Positions 1 through 8,822 of a stretch of DNA of 42,743 nucleotides are shown here, piece by piece. The stretch is taken from NCBI GenBank assembly GCA_903970145.1, contig CAJCHO010000047.1, positions 1 to 42,743 on the forward strand, read 5' to 3'. The position numbers were made by a program, and so were the translations under genes. The notes beneath the pieces are model-generated. The model was not told the origin of the DNA, did not search any database, and saw only the letters and a program-made list of their open reading frames with translations. Position 1 is the first letter of the stretch, and each line of letters starts with the position of its first letter. Source of the DNA: Mycobacteriaceae bacterium. GTDB lineage: Bacteria; Pseudomonadota; Gammaproteobacteria; Burkholderiales; Burkholderiaceae_D.

Positions 1-64
1 AGTTTCCAACAGCTACTTTCCAGCAACAGCATTTACAACATCTTCCAGCACTTGCGAGTCAACT

Positions 65-140
65 TGGCGTCCCCACGGGGATTCGAACCCCGGTCGCCAC
101 CGTGAAAGGGTGATGTCCTAGGCCTCTAGACGATGGGGAC
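65..140 (-). tRNA. tRNA-Glu (anticodon TTC)
   Basis: Reading the minus strand gives a complete 76-nt cloverleaf. The acceptor stem GTCCCCA pairs with TGGGGAC, the anticodon loop CTTTCAC carries TTC, and the T-arm contains GGTTCGAATCC. The discriminator G is followed by a genomically encoded CCA. It lies 57 bp downstream of tRNA-Ala on the same strand and is probably co-transcribed with it from the promoter at 288-317. The only glutamyl-tRNA synthetase gene in the window is about 10 kb away. Confidence 0.97.
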
Positions 141-197
141 AGTGACCTGTCGTACAGCGAGATGCGACCTGCAAACGCCGTACAGCCTGTAGTTCGT

Positions 198-273
<76 letters not shown>

Positions 274-287
274 AACAAAGAAGCGGG

Positions 288-317
288 ATTCTAGCAAATT
301 TCGGTGCTTTTTGTAAA
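288..317 (-). promoter_or_regulatory. Predicted sigma70 promoter of the tRNA-Ala/tRNA-Glu unit
   Basis: On the minus strand, TTTACA (312-317) and TAGAAT (288-293) are separated by 18 bp, each 5/6 matches to consensus. A GC-rich stretch CCCGC follows the -10, as is usual in growth-rate-controlled stable-RNA promoters. The predicted start, near 281, is only about 8 nt before the tRNA-Ala 5' end. Sequence-based inference only. Confidence 0.6.
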
Positions 318-338
318 CCGGCCGACGGGCGTCCCCGG

Positions 339-3300
339 CTACAGCTTGCTTGAGTACCCTCCCCCACCGGGGGTCTCTACGACGAAAACATCCCCTGGAG
401 CCATTTCGGTGCTGGCGACATGCGCCAGGACCTGTGTCGAGCCGTCGCTGCGAATCACATAGTTGCGCCCGACCTGTCCGTGCTTTCCGCCCGCCATGCC
501 GAAGGGAGGCAGGATGCGGTTGTTCGAGAGAATCGCAGCAGTAGACGCCTCAAGAAAGCGAATCCTGCGGATCGCGCCATCGCCACCGCGCCAGCGACCG
601 TCGCCCCCCGAACCAACACGGATGGCGAAGCTTTCCAGGCGCACCGGATAGCGAAACTCAAGCACTTCCGGATCGGTCAGGCGTGAGTTGGTCATGTGGG
701 TCTGAACCACGTCAGTACCGTCAAACCCCTCGCCGGCCCCGGAACCGCTGGCGATGGTTTCATAGTACTGGTAGCGTGAATTGCCGAAGGTAAAGTTGTT
801 CATGGTTCCTGCCGACGAGGCCATCACACCGAGCGCCCCGAAGAGCGCGTTGGTGATGCAACTGGACGTCTCGACGTTTCCCGAGACTACCGACGCCGGG
901 AAATGCGGACTCAACATGGATCCGGGGGGGATGATGACTTTGAGCGGCTTGAGGCAGCCGGCGTTCAGCGGGATGTCGTCATCAACGAGACACCGGAAAA
1001 CGTAAAGAACCGCTGCCATGCAGACAGCCGAGGGCGCATTGAAGTTATTGGTCTGCTGCGGCGAGGTGCCGGTGAAGTCGATAGTTGCTTCGCGTCTGGC
1101 ATGATCCACCCGAACGACGACGCGAATCACGGCGTCGTTATCCAGGCGGCAGGTAAATTCGCCATCCGCGAGCGCCGTGATGACGCGGCGCACCGCTTCC
1201 TCGGCATTGTCCTGGACATGCTGCATGTAGGCCTGAACGACATCCAGCCCGAAGTGCGCCACCATGCGACGCAGTTCTTCCACACCCTTCTGATTGGCCG
1301 CCACCTGCGCGCGCAGATCGGCCAGGTTCTGGTCGGGATTGCGCGCAGGGTAGCGTGCCGCACTGAGCAGTTCGCGCATCTGGCTCTCACACATCAGGCC
1401 AGTCTTACCGTCGACCAGCAAGACGTTGTCGATCAGCACCCCTTCTTCTTCGACGGTTGTCGAATCCGGTGGCATCGAACCTGGCGTCGTGCCGCCGATG
1501 TCGGCGTGGTGTCCGCGTGAGCCCACGTAGAAGAGCACGTCTATCCCATCCGCATCGAACACCGGCGTGATGACGGTGACGTCGGGCAGATGCGTTCCGC
1601 CGTGGTAGGGATCGTTGAGCGCAAACACATCGCCTGGATGCATTTTCCCGGCGTTCTCGACGATTACCGTCTTGATGCTCTCACCCATCGATCCGAGATG
1701 AACCGGCATGTGGGGCGCGTTGGCGATGAGATTGCCTGTCGCATCGAACAATGCGCAGGAGAAGTCGAGGCGTTCCTTGATGTTCACCGAGTGGGCGGTG
1801 TTCTGCAGTCTCAGGCCCATCTGCTCGGCGATCGACATGAAAAGATTATTGAAGACCTCCAGCATGACGGGGTCCGCCGATGTACCCATGGCTCGGGTCG
1901 TGCTTCTGGCTACGACGCGCGTGAGTACCAGATTGTCTTCGGGGGTGACGTCAGCTTGCCAACCCGGTTCTATGATCGTGGTCGCGTTCGTTTCGGCGAT
2001 GATCGCAGGGCCAGCCACGACGTCGCCAGTGCGCATCTCGGCACGGCGATAGAGCGCCGCCGGATGCCACTGCCCCCCGGAAAATAGCCGCACGTCGCGC
2101 GCAGCCTGCAGCGGACCCAGGCGCGCAGGTAAGACAGCAGCGGGAGGTGGTGCATGAGAGGCGCCCCCCACCGCTTCGACGGATACCGCCTCGGCAATCA
2201 GAGCGCGTGCGGGCATGAGAAACGAAAAGCGCTTGCGATAGGACGATTCAAACTCCTCGACCATCGCCGCCAGATCCGCAAAGCGAACGGTCAGCGTGGT
2301 ATCGGTACCCTCGTAGCGCAGGTGAACACGCCTGTGGAGGAGGATCTGCGCGGCGTCGAGCCCCTGATCGCACAATTGGCTGGAGACAAGCTTGCCGAGA
2401 TCGGTAAGCACCCCGTCGAGTTGGGCGAGGGAGTCCGCTTCGAGCTTTAATTCGACGCTGCGCTCACGCATGGCTACCTGATCGGCCAGACCCATCCCGT
2501 AGGCTGAGAGAACCCCGGCTAGCGGGTGCACGAATATTCGCGACATACCCAGCGCATCGGCAACCAGACAGGCGTGCTGGCCGCCTGCACCACCAAAGGT
2601 AGTGAGCACATACTCGGTGACATCGTGTCCGCGCTGAACGGAAATCTGCTTGATCGCGTTGGCCATGTTATTGACCGCGATCTGAACAAAACCCTCGGCG
2701 ATGCGCTCGCGACTGTGTACCTGGCCAGTAGCCGCCGAGACAGTGCGCGCCATCTCGTCAAACTTTGCTTCGACGACCTCGGCGCCGAGAGGCAGATCGG
2801 CCGACTCGCCAAAGACGTGGGGGAAGAATTCCGGCTGGATCTTGCCGAGCAAAAGGTTGCAGTCCGTTATGGTCAAGGGGCCGCCGCGGCGATAGCTGGC
2901 CGGACCAGGATTCGCGCCGGCCGAGTCGGGTCCGACGCGCATGCGTTGCCCATCAAAATGCAGCACCGAGCCACCACCGGCAGCCACCGTATGGATGCTC
3001 ATCATCGGAGCACGCATGCGTACCCCTGCTACCTGGGTCTCGAAGACCCGCTCGAACTCACCCGCGAAGTGCGACACGTCGGTTGAGGTTCCCCCCATGT
3101 CGAAGCCGATCACTTTGCCGAACCCGGCCTCCTGGCTGGTGCGCACCATACCGACTATCCCGCCGGCGGGACCGGAAAGGATCGAGTCCTTGCCTTGGAA
3201 GAGACGGGCGTCGGTCAGGCCCCCGTTGGACTGCATGAACATCAGGCGGCATCCATCGCCCTGGGGCAGGTCCGCTTCGACCTGATTGACGTAGCGCTTC

Positions 3301-3986
3301 AAGATTGGTGAAAGATAGGCGTCCACAACCGTGGTATCGCCGCGGGCGACCAACTTCATCAGCGGGCTGACCTCGGAAGATACCGACACCTGCTCGAAGC
3401 CGACGGCGCGCGCCAGCGCCGCAGCTCGGGCCTCGTGGATCGGATTGCCGTATGCGTGCATGAACACAATGGCGATCGCGCGAATTCCGGAGTCTCGAGT
3501 CGCCTTCAAGTCGGCGACGAGACTGGTCTCATCGAGCGGCTCGATTACCGCGCCGGAGGCGCCGATTCGCTCGGCCACTTCGACGACGCTCGCGTACAGA
3601 AGCTCAGGCAGGATGATGTGGCGCTCGAACAGGCGCGGTCGATTCTGGTAGGCGATGCGCAGGGCGTCGCGAAATCCGCGCGTGATGAATAGCACCGTCG
3701 GCTCACCCTTGCGCTCCAGTAGCGCATTGGTGGCAACGGTTGTGCCCATCTTTACGACGTCAATGAGCCCCTCAGGAATCGGCTGCCCGCGAGGCACACC
3801 GAGCAGATCATGAATTCCGGCAATCGCCGCGTCGCGGTACTCGCCGGGACTCTCCGAGAGCAGCTTGCGCGTGACAATGACGCCATCAGGTCGACGCGCG
3901 ACGATGTCGGTAAATGTGCCGCCCCGGTCAATCCAGAACTGCCACTGGGGCGCGCCGCCCGGCAGGCTGTTGCCCACAATGCTCAT
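339..3986 (-). CDS. Fused HyuA-HyuB type 5-oxoprolinase / hydantoinase
   Basis: 1215 aa, the usual length of one-chain ATP-dependent 5-oxoprolinases, which open 5-oxo-L-proline to glutamate in the cytoplasm. The N-terminal half is HyuA-like: an early [12 protein letters not shown] phosphate-binding motif, [16 protein letters not shown] near residue 80, then [12 protein letters not shown] and the Gly-rich TVAAGGGS. From about residue 700 the HyuB-like half begins, with [17 protein letters not shown] and [13 protein letters not shown]. Family members also act on hydantoins or N-methylhydantoin, so the substrate is inferred. Support for 5-oxoproline is the linked DUF1445 gene and an amino-acid-type importer transcribed divergently. 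The leader of about 130 nt starts at a predicted promoter overlapping the regulator site at 4120-4134. No strong ribosome site is visible before the ATG. Confidence 0.9.
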   Translation of the reverse strand: MSIVGNSLPGGAPQWQFWIDRGGTFTDIVARRPDGVIVTRKLLSESPGEYRDAAIAGIHDLLGVPRGQPIPEGLIDVVKMGTTVATNALLERKGEPTVLFITRGFRDALRIAYQNRPRLFERHIILPELLYASVVEVAERIGASGAVIEPLDETSLVADLKATRDSGIRAIAIVFMHAYGNPIHEARAAALARAVGFEQVSVSSEVSPLMKLVARGDTTVVDAYLSPILKRYVNQVEADLPQGDGCRLMFMQSNGGLTDARLFQGKDSILSGPAGGIVGMVRTSQEAGFGKVIGFDMGGTSTDVSHFAGEFERVFETQVAGVRMRAPMMSIHTVAAGGGSVLHFDGQRMRVGPDSAGANPGPASYRRGGPLTITDCNLLLGKIQPEFFPHVFGESADLPLGAEVVEAKFDEMARTVSAATGQVHSRERIAEGFVQIAVNNMANAIKQISVQRGHDVTEYVLTTFGGAGGQHACLVADALGMSRIFVHPLAGVLSAYGMGLADQVAMRERSVELKLEADSLAQLDGVLTDLGKLVSSQLCDQGLDAAQILLHRRVHLRYEGTDTTLTVRFADLAAMVEEFESSYRKRFSFLMPARALIAEAVSVEAVGGASHAPPPAAVLPARLGPLQAARDVRLFSGGQWHPAALYRRAEMRTGDVVAGPAIIAETNATTIIEPGWQADVTPEDNLVLTRVVARSTTRAMGTSADPVMLEVFNNLFMSIAEQMGLRLQNTAHSVNIKERLDFSCALFDATGNLIANAPHMPVHLGSMGESIKTVIVENAGKMHPGDVFALNDPYHGGTHLPDVTVITPVFDADGIDVLFYVGSRGHHADIGGTTPGSMPPDSTTVEEEGVLIDNVLLVDGKTGLMCESQMRELLSAARYPARNPDQNLADLRAQVAANQKGVEELRRMVAHFGLDVVQAYMQHVQDNAEEAVRRVITALADGEFTCRLDNDAVIRVVVRVDHARREATIDFTGTSPQQTNNFNAPSAVCMAAVLYVFRCLVDDDIPLNAGCLKPLKVIIPPGSMLSPHFPASVVSGNVETSSCITNALFGALGVMASSAGTMNNFTFGNSRYQYYETIASGSGAGEGFDGTDVVQTHMTNSRLTDPEVLEFRYPVRLESFAIRVGSGGDGRWRGGDGAIRRIRFLEASTAAILSNNRILPPFGMAGGKHGQVGRNYVIRSDGSTQVLAHVASTEMAPGDVFVVETPGGGGYSSKL

Positions 3987-4119
3987 GGCGCTGCCGACCC
4001 GGCAGCGCGTCGTGCCTCGGGTTCCCGCGTCATCTGCGCCGGGCCTGGAGCTCTGTTAGGCATGTCTTTCACCTTCCTTTTGACAGACATCGTCCCGGGG
4101 TCGGGAATTTCATTAAGAC

Positions 4120-4134
4120 ATTTTATATACAAAT
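4120..4134. promoter_or_regulatory. Predicted operator (copy 1), divergent promoter region
   Basis: ATTTTATATACAAAT is a near-palindrome. The 13 bases TTTATATACAAAT (4122-4134) recur exactly at 10217-10229, upstream of the MarR-type regulator gene. This copy ends 2 bp before the -35 of the transporter promoter and covers the predicted -10 of the oxoprolinase promoter on the other strand, so one bound dimer could act on both directions. Binding by the linked regulator is inferred. Confidence 0.6.
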
Positions 4135-4151
4135 CGTTGACATTTTGCAAA
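4122..4151 (-). promoter_or_regulatory. Predicted promoter of the oxoprolinase gene
   Basis: On the minus strand TTTGCA (4146-4151, 4/6 to -35) and TATAAA (4122-4127, 5/6 to -10) are 18 bp apart. The -10 lies inside the predicted operator. The -35 overlaps the spacer of the opposing promoter, so the two promoters are face-to-face and probably mutually exclusive. Confidence 0.45.
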
Positions 4152-4166
4152 TTTGATCGATACACT
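4137..4166 (+). promoter_or_regulatory. Predicted sigma70 promoter of the ABC transporter operon
   Basis: A perfect -35 TTGACA at 4137-4142 is followed after 18 bp by TACACT at 4161-4166. The predicted start near 4173 leaves a leader of about 77 nt that contains the hairpin at 4190-4214. The operator copy sits immediately upstream of the -35. Confidence 0.6.
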
Positions 4167-4189
4167 GAGACTTGTCGATTCGGACTGCG

Positions 4190-4214
4190 CGTGGCGCCCC
4201 TGCCGGGCGCCACG
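4190..4214 (+). promoter_or_regulatory. Strong hairpin in the leader of the transporter operon
   Basis: Positions 4190-4199 pair perfectly with 4205-4214 (10 bp, GC-rich) around the 5-nt loop CTGCC. A smaller GGGG-TGGT-CCCC hairpin overlaps at 4214-4225. No T-run follows, so it is not a standard intrinsic terminator. It lies between the predicted start and the ribosome site of the binding-protein gene, and could be an RNA-stability or regulatory element. Confidence 0.45.
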
Positions 4215-4249
4215 GGGTGGTCCCCTAGACGCGTGTAACGGGAGAGAAC

Positions 4250-5515
4250 ATGGTCGCAGCGAACCTGAAACGACTGCTGGTGCTGGCCCTGCTGGTAGTG
4301 ACTGGCCAGGGCGCGTTTGCGCAGCAGGAGATCCGCATTGGCGTCATCTATCCGCTCACCGGCGCCGCCGCCTCAACCGGGGCCGAGCTCAAGAATGCAC
4401 TGGAACTCGCCACCGACATCATCAACAACGGCGCCAAAGGCATTCCCGACCAGCCGTTTGCCAGCGGGGGCGGTCTGTCCGGGCTGGGCGGCGCGCACAT
4501 CAAGCTGGTTTTTGCCGACCATCAGGGCAATCCGCAGGTCGGGGCGGCCGAGGCCGAACGACTGATTACCCAGGAAAAGGTCGTAGCCCTGATCGGCTGC
4601 TACAACAGCAACGTTACGCAAACCGCCAGCCAGATGGCCGAGCGCTACAAGATCCCTTTCCTGAATCCGGAATCGTCGTCGGCCACGCTCACCGCGCGCG
4701 GTTTCAAGTGGTTCTTTCGCACCACGCCGCATGACGATCTCTTCGTTGCCAACTTCTTCGAATTCCTCAAGGAGCTAAAGGAGAAAAAGAAGATCGACGT
4801 CAGGCAAATCGGTCTATTCAATGAGAATACGCTTTGGGGTACCGAGACGACCAAGCTTGAAACGAGGTTCATCGAGCAGCACGGCTACAGTCTCGCCGCT
4901 TCGGTCACCTATCCAGCCAAGAGTACCCAGCTTACCTCCGAAGTCCAGACGCTCAAGGCCGGGAACCCCCAGGTGATCATGCAGTCGTCGTATCTCGGCG
5001 ATGCTCTGTTGTCCATGAAGACCTACAAGGAGCTTGGGCTTGCGCCTGACATGATCCTCGCCAACGATGCCGGATTCTCGGATAGCGAATTCATCAAGAC
5101 ACTCGGCAAGGATGCTAACTATGTGATTAGCCGCGAAGTCTGGTCGCTCGATCTCGCAAAAAACAATCCGCTGATCCGTCAGGTAAACGATCTCTATTTA
5201 GGTCGCTACAACACGAACTTCACCGGCAACTCGGCACGCACCTTTACGGGTCTGATAGTCATGGCCGACGCGATCAATCGCGCTGGCTCAACTGATCCGG
5301 AAGCAATCCGCCGCGCACTGGCTGAGACCAACCTGCCGGGTAGCAAACTGATCATGCCGTGGAAGGGGGTCAAGTTCGATGCCACGGGTCAGAACCAGCT
5401 TGGCGCCGGGATCCTGGTCCAGATCATCGATGGCAGTTATGTCACGGTCTGGCCATTTGAGCTTGCCACGCATGAGGTCGTCTGGCCGATGCCCAAATGG
5501 GATCAACGCAGGTGA
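4250..5515 (+). CDS. ABC transporter periplasmic substrate-binding protein (LivK/type I fold)
   Basis: 421 aa. An N-terminal signal peptide (positive start, hydrophobic core, likely cleavage after AFA near residue 25) precedes a type I periplasmic binding fold. It opens with IRIGVIYPLTG and continues with VVALIGCYNSNVTQTAS, the ligand-pocket region of branched-chain amino acid and amide binding proteins. GGGAGAG just upstream is a good ribosome site for the ATG. It is the first gene of a six-gene operon with the two permeases, two ATPases and the DUF1445 gene. Ligand unknown; 5-oxoproline or a related small acid is inferred from the neighbours. Confidence 0.92.
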   Translation: MVAANLKRLLVLALLVVTGQGAFAQQEIRIGVIYPLTGAAASTGAELKNALELATDIINNGAKGIPDQPFASGGGLSGLGGAHIKLVFADHQGNPQVGAAEAERLITQEKVVALIGCYNSNVTQTASQMAERYKIPFLNPESSSATLTARGFKWFFRTTPHDDLFVANFFEFLKELKEKKKIDVRQIGLFNENTLWGTETTKLETRFIEQHGYSLAASVTYPAKSTQLTSEVQTLKAGNPQVIMQSSYLGDALLSMKTYKELGLAPDMILANDAGFSDSEFIKTLGKDANYVISREVWSLDLAKNNPLIRQVNDLYLGRYNTNFTGNSARTFTGLIVMADAINRAGSTDPEAIRRALAETNLPGSKLIMPWKGVKFDATGQNQLGAGILVQIIDGSYVTVWPFELATHEVVWPMPKWDQRR

Positions 5516-5549
5516 GCAGCCCGACAACTCTCACTCGCCCGCCCGGCTA

Positions 5550-6416
5550 GTGTCGACCACCATTATCGTCCAGTCGCTCGCCTCGGGCCTATTGATCGGC
5601 CTGATCTACGCGCTCGTCGCCATCGGGCTCACCATCATCTTTGGCGTGATGGACATCGTCAATTTCTCGCACGGCGAATTCCTGATGCTTGGCATGTACT
5701 CAAGCTTCTGGCTCTATTCGCTCCTGCACCTGGACCCTCTCATTACCCTGCCGCTGACTGCTCTGACCCTGTTTGCGATCGGTGCTGCCATCTATCGAAT
5801 CGTGATCCGGCGCATCACCGATGCGCCCATGCTCTCGCAGATCTTCACAACTTTCGGACTGATGATCCTTCTGCGTGGCCTCGCACAGTTTTTCTGGAAG
5901 CCGGATTTCCGCATGATCGACAAACCCCTCGTCGCCGGGACCCTGACGCTGGGCGAGATCCAGCTCGGACGTCCCCAGGTCGTGGCGGCGATTGGAGCCA
6001 TCGTGACCACCTCGGCCGTGTGGCTCTTTCTGACTAAAACCAAAGCGGGTGCCTCACTCGAGGCAACTGCCGCCGACAAGGAAGCGGCACGACTGATGGG
6101 CATCGACTCGCAAAAGATGTTTGCACTCGCCTGGGGAATTGGGGCAGCCTGCGCGGGCATAGCCGGGGCGATGCTCTCGACCTTTTTCCCAATCTTCCCG
6201 GAAGTCGGCGCGAACTTCATCCTGATCGCTTTCGTGGTGGTCAATCTTGGCGGATTTGGAAGCGTTGTAGGTGCGTTCTGGGCCGGCATACTAGTAGGTG
6301 TTGTCGAAGTCATGGGCGGCCTTATCCTCGGGCCGCAGTACAAGCTCGGCGTCGTGCTGGCGCTGTTTCTGCTAGTGCTCATGGTCCGCCCTCAGGGACT
6401 CATGGGACGCGCATGA
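5550..6416 (+). CDS. LivH-type ABC transporter permease
   Basis: 288 aa with about eight hydrophobic segments, belonging to the branched-chain amino acid permease family. Signature stretches are GLTIIFGVMDIVNFSHGEFL near the N terminus and LMGIDSQKMFALAWGIGAACAGIAG, the inner-membrane loop that contacts the ATPase. I chose GTG 5550 because it sits 34 nt after the binding-protein stop and gives the usual family length; the open frame extends upstream but overlaps the previous gene. No clear ribosome site is visible. The stop overlaps the start of the next gene (ATGA). Confidence 0.9.
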   Translation: MSTTIIVQSLASGLLIGLIYALVAIGLTIIFGVMDIVNFSHGEFLMLGMYSSFWLYSLLHLDPLITLPLTALTLFAIGAAIYRIVIRRITDAPMLSQIFTTFGLMILLRGLAQFFWKPDFRMIDKPLVAGTLTLGEIQLGRPQVVAAIGAIVTTSAVWLFLTKTKAGASLEATAADKEAARLMGIDSQKMFALAWGIGAACAGIAGAMLSTFFPIFPEVGANFILIAFVVVNLGGFGSVVGAFWAGILVGVVEVMGGLILGPQYKLGVVLALFLLVLMVRPQGLMGRA

Positions 6417-7402
6417 GGACCGGTCTTGGCAAACCCCACCGGCTCCTGGCGCTGGTGCTCGTACTCCTGGCCCTGGCTCTGCTGCCAGTCTTCGTTACCG
6501 ATCCCGCGCGCCTGAACTCAATCATCCTGATTCTCATGGCCGCGCAGCTCGGTGTCGCCTGGAATATTGTTGGCGGCTATGCCGGCCAAATTTCGCTCGG
6601 TCATGCCGCCTTCTTCGGGATCGGCGCCTATACTTCAACGCTCTTGATGATCCGCTGGCAGATCAATCCCTGGCTCGGCATGCTCGCCGGTGGGTTCATC
6701 GCAGCCCTGGTGAGCCTGCCCATCGGCTGGTCGTGCTTTCGCCTGCGCGGCCACTACTTCGCGATGGCGACGATAGCAGTCGCCGAGATCGTCCAGATGG
6801 TGTTCACCAACTGGGAATTTGCCGGCGCCGCCGTTGGATTGAGCCTGCCGTTCGAGCGCGAGGGATGGCTGGTACTGGTCTTCTCCAGCAAGCCGCCCTA
6901 CTACTACCTTTCCCTAGGCCTCTTATTGGCCAGTCTTGCCGTGACGTACGCAATCGAGCGTAGCTACCTCGGGCTTTACCTGCGAGCCATCAAGGATGAA
7001 TCAGACGCCGCGCAGAGCCTGGGCGTCGACCTCGGTCGCTACAAGCAGGTGGCACTCGCGCTCTCAAGCTTTCTCACCGCCCTCGGTGGCAGCCTGTACG
7101 CGCAGAAAGAACTCTATATTGACCCGGCCTCGGTGCTCTCGACCGGCCTGTCAATCAAGATGGCTCTGGTGGCGATCCTGGGGGGCGTAGGAAATTTGCT
7201 TGGACCGGTCGCAGGTGCCACCGTACTGACGCTCCTCGAGGAGGGTTCGCGAATCGCATTTGGGGGAAGCGGGCGCGGCACCGATCTGGTGGTCTACGCG
7301 CTCTTGATCATCGCGATCGCGGTCTACTATCCCGCCGGCATCCTTGGTTGGCTAGCTTCGCGCCTGAAGCGGCGGCCACCGACTGAGGGAGTAAAGCCGT
7401 GA
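6413..7402 (+). CDS. LivM-type ABC transporter permease
   Basis: 329 aa, eight to ten hydrophobic segments. Typical LivM stretches are GYAGQISLGHAAFFGIGAY and YLRAIKDESDAAQSLGVDLGRYK, the latter the ATPase-coupling loop, then LGGVGNLLGPVAGA. It pairs with the preceding LivH-type permease in the inner membrane. The start overlaps the livH-type stop by 4 bp and the stop overlaps the next GTG start, consistent with translational coupling. Confidence 0.92.
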   Translation: MRTGLGKPHRLLALVLVLLALALLPVFVTDPARLNSIILILMAAQLGVAWNIVGGYAGQISLGHAAFFGIGAYTSTLLMIRWQINPWLGMLAGGFIAALVSLPIGWSCFRLRGHYFAMATIAVAEIVQMVFTNWEFAGAAVGLSLPFEREGWLVLVFSSKPPYYYLSLGLLLASLAVTYAIERSYLGLYLRAIKDESDAAQSLGVDLGRYKQVALALSSFLTALGGSLYAQKELYIDPASVLSTGLSIKMALVAILGGVGNLLGPVAGATVLTLLEEGSRIAFGGSGRGTDLVVYALLIIAIAVYYPAGILGWLASRLKRRPPTEGVKP

Positions 7403-8109
7403 AGCGCCTGCGCGTCTCGCAAGTGAGTAAACGCTTCGGTGGGCTCTTTGCCAATGAAGACGTCTCGTTCGACGTGGCGCCGGCAAGCATCGTCGGATTG
7501 ATCGGGCCCAACGGCGCCGGCAAGACGACGCTCTTTAACTGCGTAGCCGGGGTTCTCAAGCCCACCAGCGGCAGCATCTGGCTGGGCGAGCAGCTAATCT
7601 CAGGCCTGCGACCCGAACAGTGCGCGCGTCACGGGATTGCGCGGACCTTCCAGGTAGCCAAGACCTTTTCCAGCATGAGCACCCTTGAGAACGTCATGGT
7701 CGGCGCACTGTTGCATCAGCGCAGCATGCGCACCGCCCGCGACACCGCTAGAGACGCGCTCGAGCTGGTCGGGCTTTTGCCGAAGGCCGAGAGCGCCGCA
7801 GGGGCGCTCACTGTCAGCGAGCAGCGCCGCCTGGCCTTGGCGCGTGCGCTCGCGACCGGACCGCAAGTCGTGCTGATGGATGAGGTCATGGCGGGCCTGA
7901 CGCCAACCGAGGTCAAGCAAGCCGTGGAAGTGGTCCTGAAAATCCGTGCGCGCGGCATCGCCTGCCTGATCGTCGAGCACGTCCTCGAGGGCATCATGCC
8001 CATCGCCGACCATATCGTCGTACTCGACAATGGCCGCAAGATAGCCGAAGGACCTCCGGCACTCGTGTCGCAGGATCCTGCGGTTGTCGCTGCCTACCTC
8101 GGCGCGTGA
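7399..8109 (+). CDS. LivG-type ABC transporter ATPase
   Basis: 236 aa. Walker A is GPNGAGKTT near residue 38 and the Walker B region is QVVLMDEVMAGL, with H-loop histidine in LIVEHVLEGIM. The ABC signature is unusual: LTVSEQRR where LSYGQQRR or LSGGQ-like sequence is expected, so the usual glycines are lost, and DEP is DEV. The fold is otherwise complete, so activity is still likely, possibly with the partner LivF-type ATPase supplying the better composite site. GTG start with AGGGAG about 6 nt upstream, overlapping the livM-type stop. Confidence 0.9.
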   Translation: MKRLRVSQVSKRFGGLFANEDVSFDVAPASIVGLIGPNGAGKTTLFNCVAGVLKPTSGSIWLGEQLISGLRPEQCARHGIARTFQVAKTFSSMSTLENVMVGALLHQRSMRTARDTARDALELVGLLPKAESAAGALTVSEQRRLALARALATGPQVVLMDEVMAGLTPTEVKQAVEVVLKIRARGIACLIVEHVLEGIMPIADHIVVLDNGRKIAEGPPALVSQDPAVVAAYLGA

Positions 8110-8816
8110 CGATGCTTGACGTCTCCAATCTTCGGGTCAGCTACGGCGGCGTGCCTGCTCTCGCAGGGGTGGATCTCGCAGTATCCGCCGGCAAAATCGT
8201 CGCGCTCGTTGGTGGCAATGGCAACGGCAAATCGACGACCCTGCGCGCCCTTGCGGGACTTAATGCTGTCGATACCGGCGATATTCGATTCGATGGTGTG
8301 TCGATCAAGCAGGTGCCGGCGCACCGGCGCGTCGCGCTGGGCATTTCGCTGGTACCCGAAGGGCGGCGCCTGTTTGCACGCTTGAGTGTCGAGCGTAATC
8401 TCGAACTCGGAGCCTACACGCGCCATGACCGGGCTGAAGTTGCGGTGAGCCTCGAACAGGTCTTCGAGTGGTTCCCGATCCTAAAGCAGCGTCGCAAGCA
8501 AGAGGCGGGTACCATGAGCGGTGGGGAGCAACAGATGCTCGCGCTAGGTCGTGGCCTCATGGCGCGGCCCAAACTGCTCATGCTTGACGAGCCGTCCTGG
8601 GGTATCGCACCCAAATTTGTCACCCGGCTATTTGACGCAATCCGCAGCGTGAACGCGCGCGGCGTCACGGTCCTGCTGGTCGAACAGAACTTGCACAAGG
8701 CGCTAGAGCTGGCAGACTTTGGCTATGTCATCCAGACCGGCCGGATCGTCTTAAGCGGTACCGGCCCCGATTTGCTCAACAACGACGCCGTGCGGCGTGC
8801 CTATCTCGGTCTCTGA
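8106..8816 (+). CDS. LivF-type ABC transporter ATPase
   Basis: 236 aa. Walker A is GGNGNGKSTT, the signature MSGGEQQMLALGRGL is canonical, and Walker B is LLMLDEPSWGIAP. It is the second ATPase of the importer. The GTG at 8106 overlaps the livG-type stop; an ATG at 8112 is an equally plausible start, since neither has a strong ribosome site. Six base pairs separate its stop from the DUF1445 gene, so the two are almost certainly co-transcribed. Confidence 0.9.
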   Translation: MTMLDVSNLRVSYGGVPALAGVDLAVSAGKIVALVGGNGNGKSTTLRALAGLNAVDTGDIRFDGVSIKQVPAHRRVALGISLVPEGRRLFARLSVERNLELGAYTRHDRAEVAVSLEQVFEWFPILKQRRKQEAGTMSGGEQQMLALGRGLMARPKLLMLDEPSWGIAPKFVTRLFDAIRSVNARGVTVLLVEQNLHKALELADFGYVIQTGRIVLSGTGPDLLNNDAVRRAYLGL

Positions 8817-8822
8817 ATAAAT

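Noticed and set aside
1-64. Loose repeats of TTCCAGCA/TTCCAACA-like sequence at the window start
   Set aside because: Only two or three imperfect short copies in 60 bases; no defined repeat unit, and the region is cut by the window edge.
274-338. Possible terminator after the oxoprolinase gene
   Set aside because: Only short CCGG/CCGG pairings and an interrupted T stretch; not a convincing intrinsic terminator. The region is better explained by the tRNA promoter.
903-3238. Plus-strand open frames opposite the oxoprolinase gene
   Set aside because: No recognisable domains, and the minus-strand protein is full length and conserved throughout.
5379-5549. N-terminal extension of the livH-type frame
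   Set aside because: It overlaps the binding-protein gene and does not read like a permease start; GTG 5550 gives the usual length.
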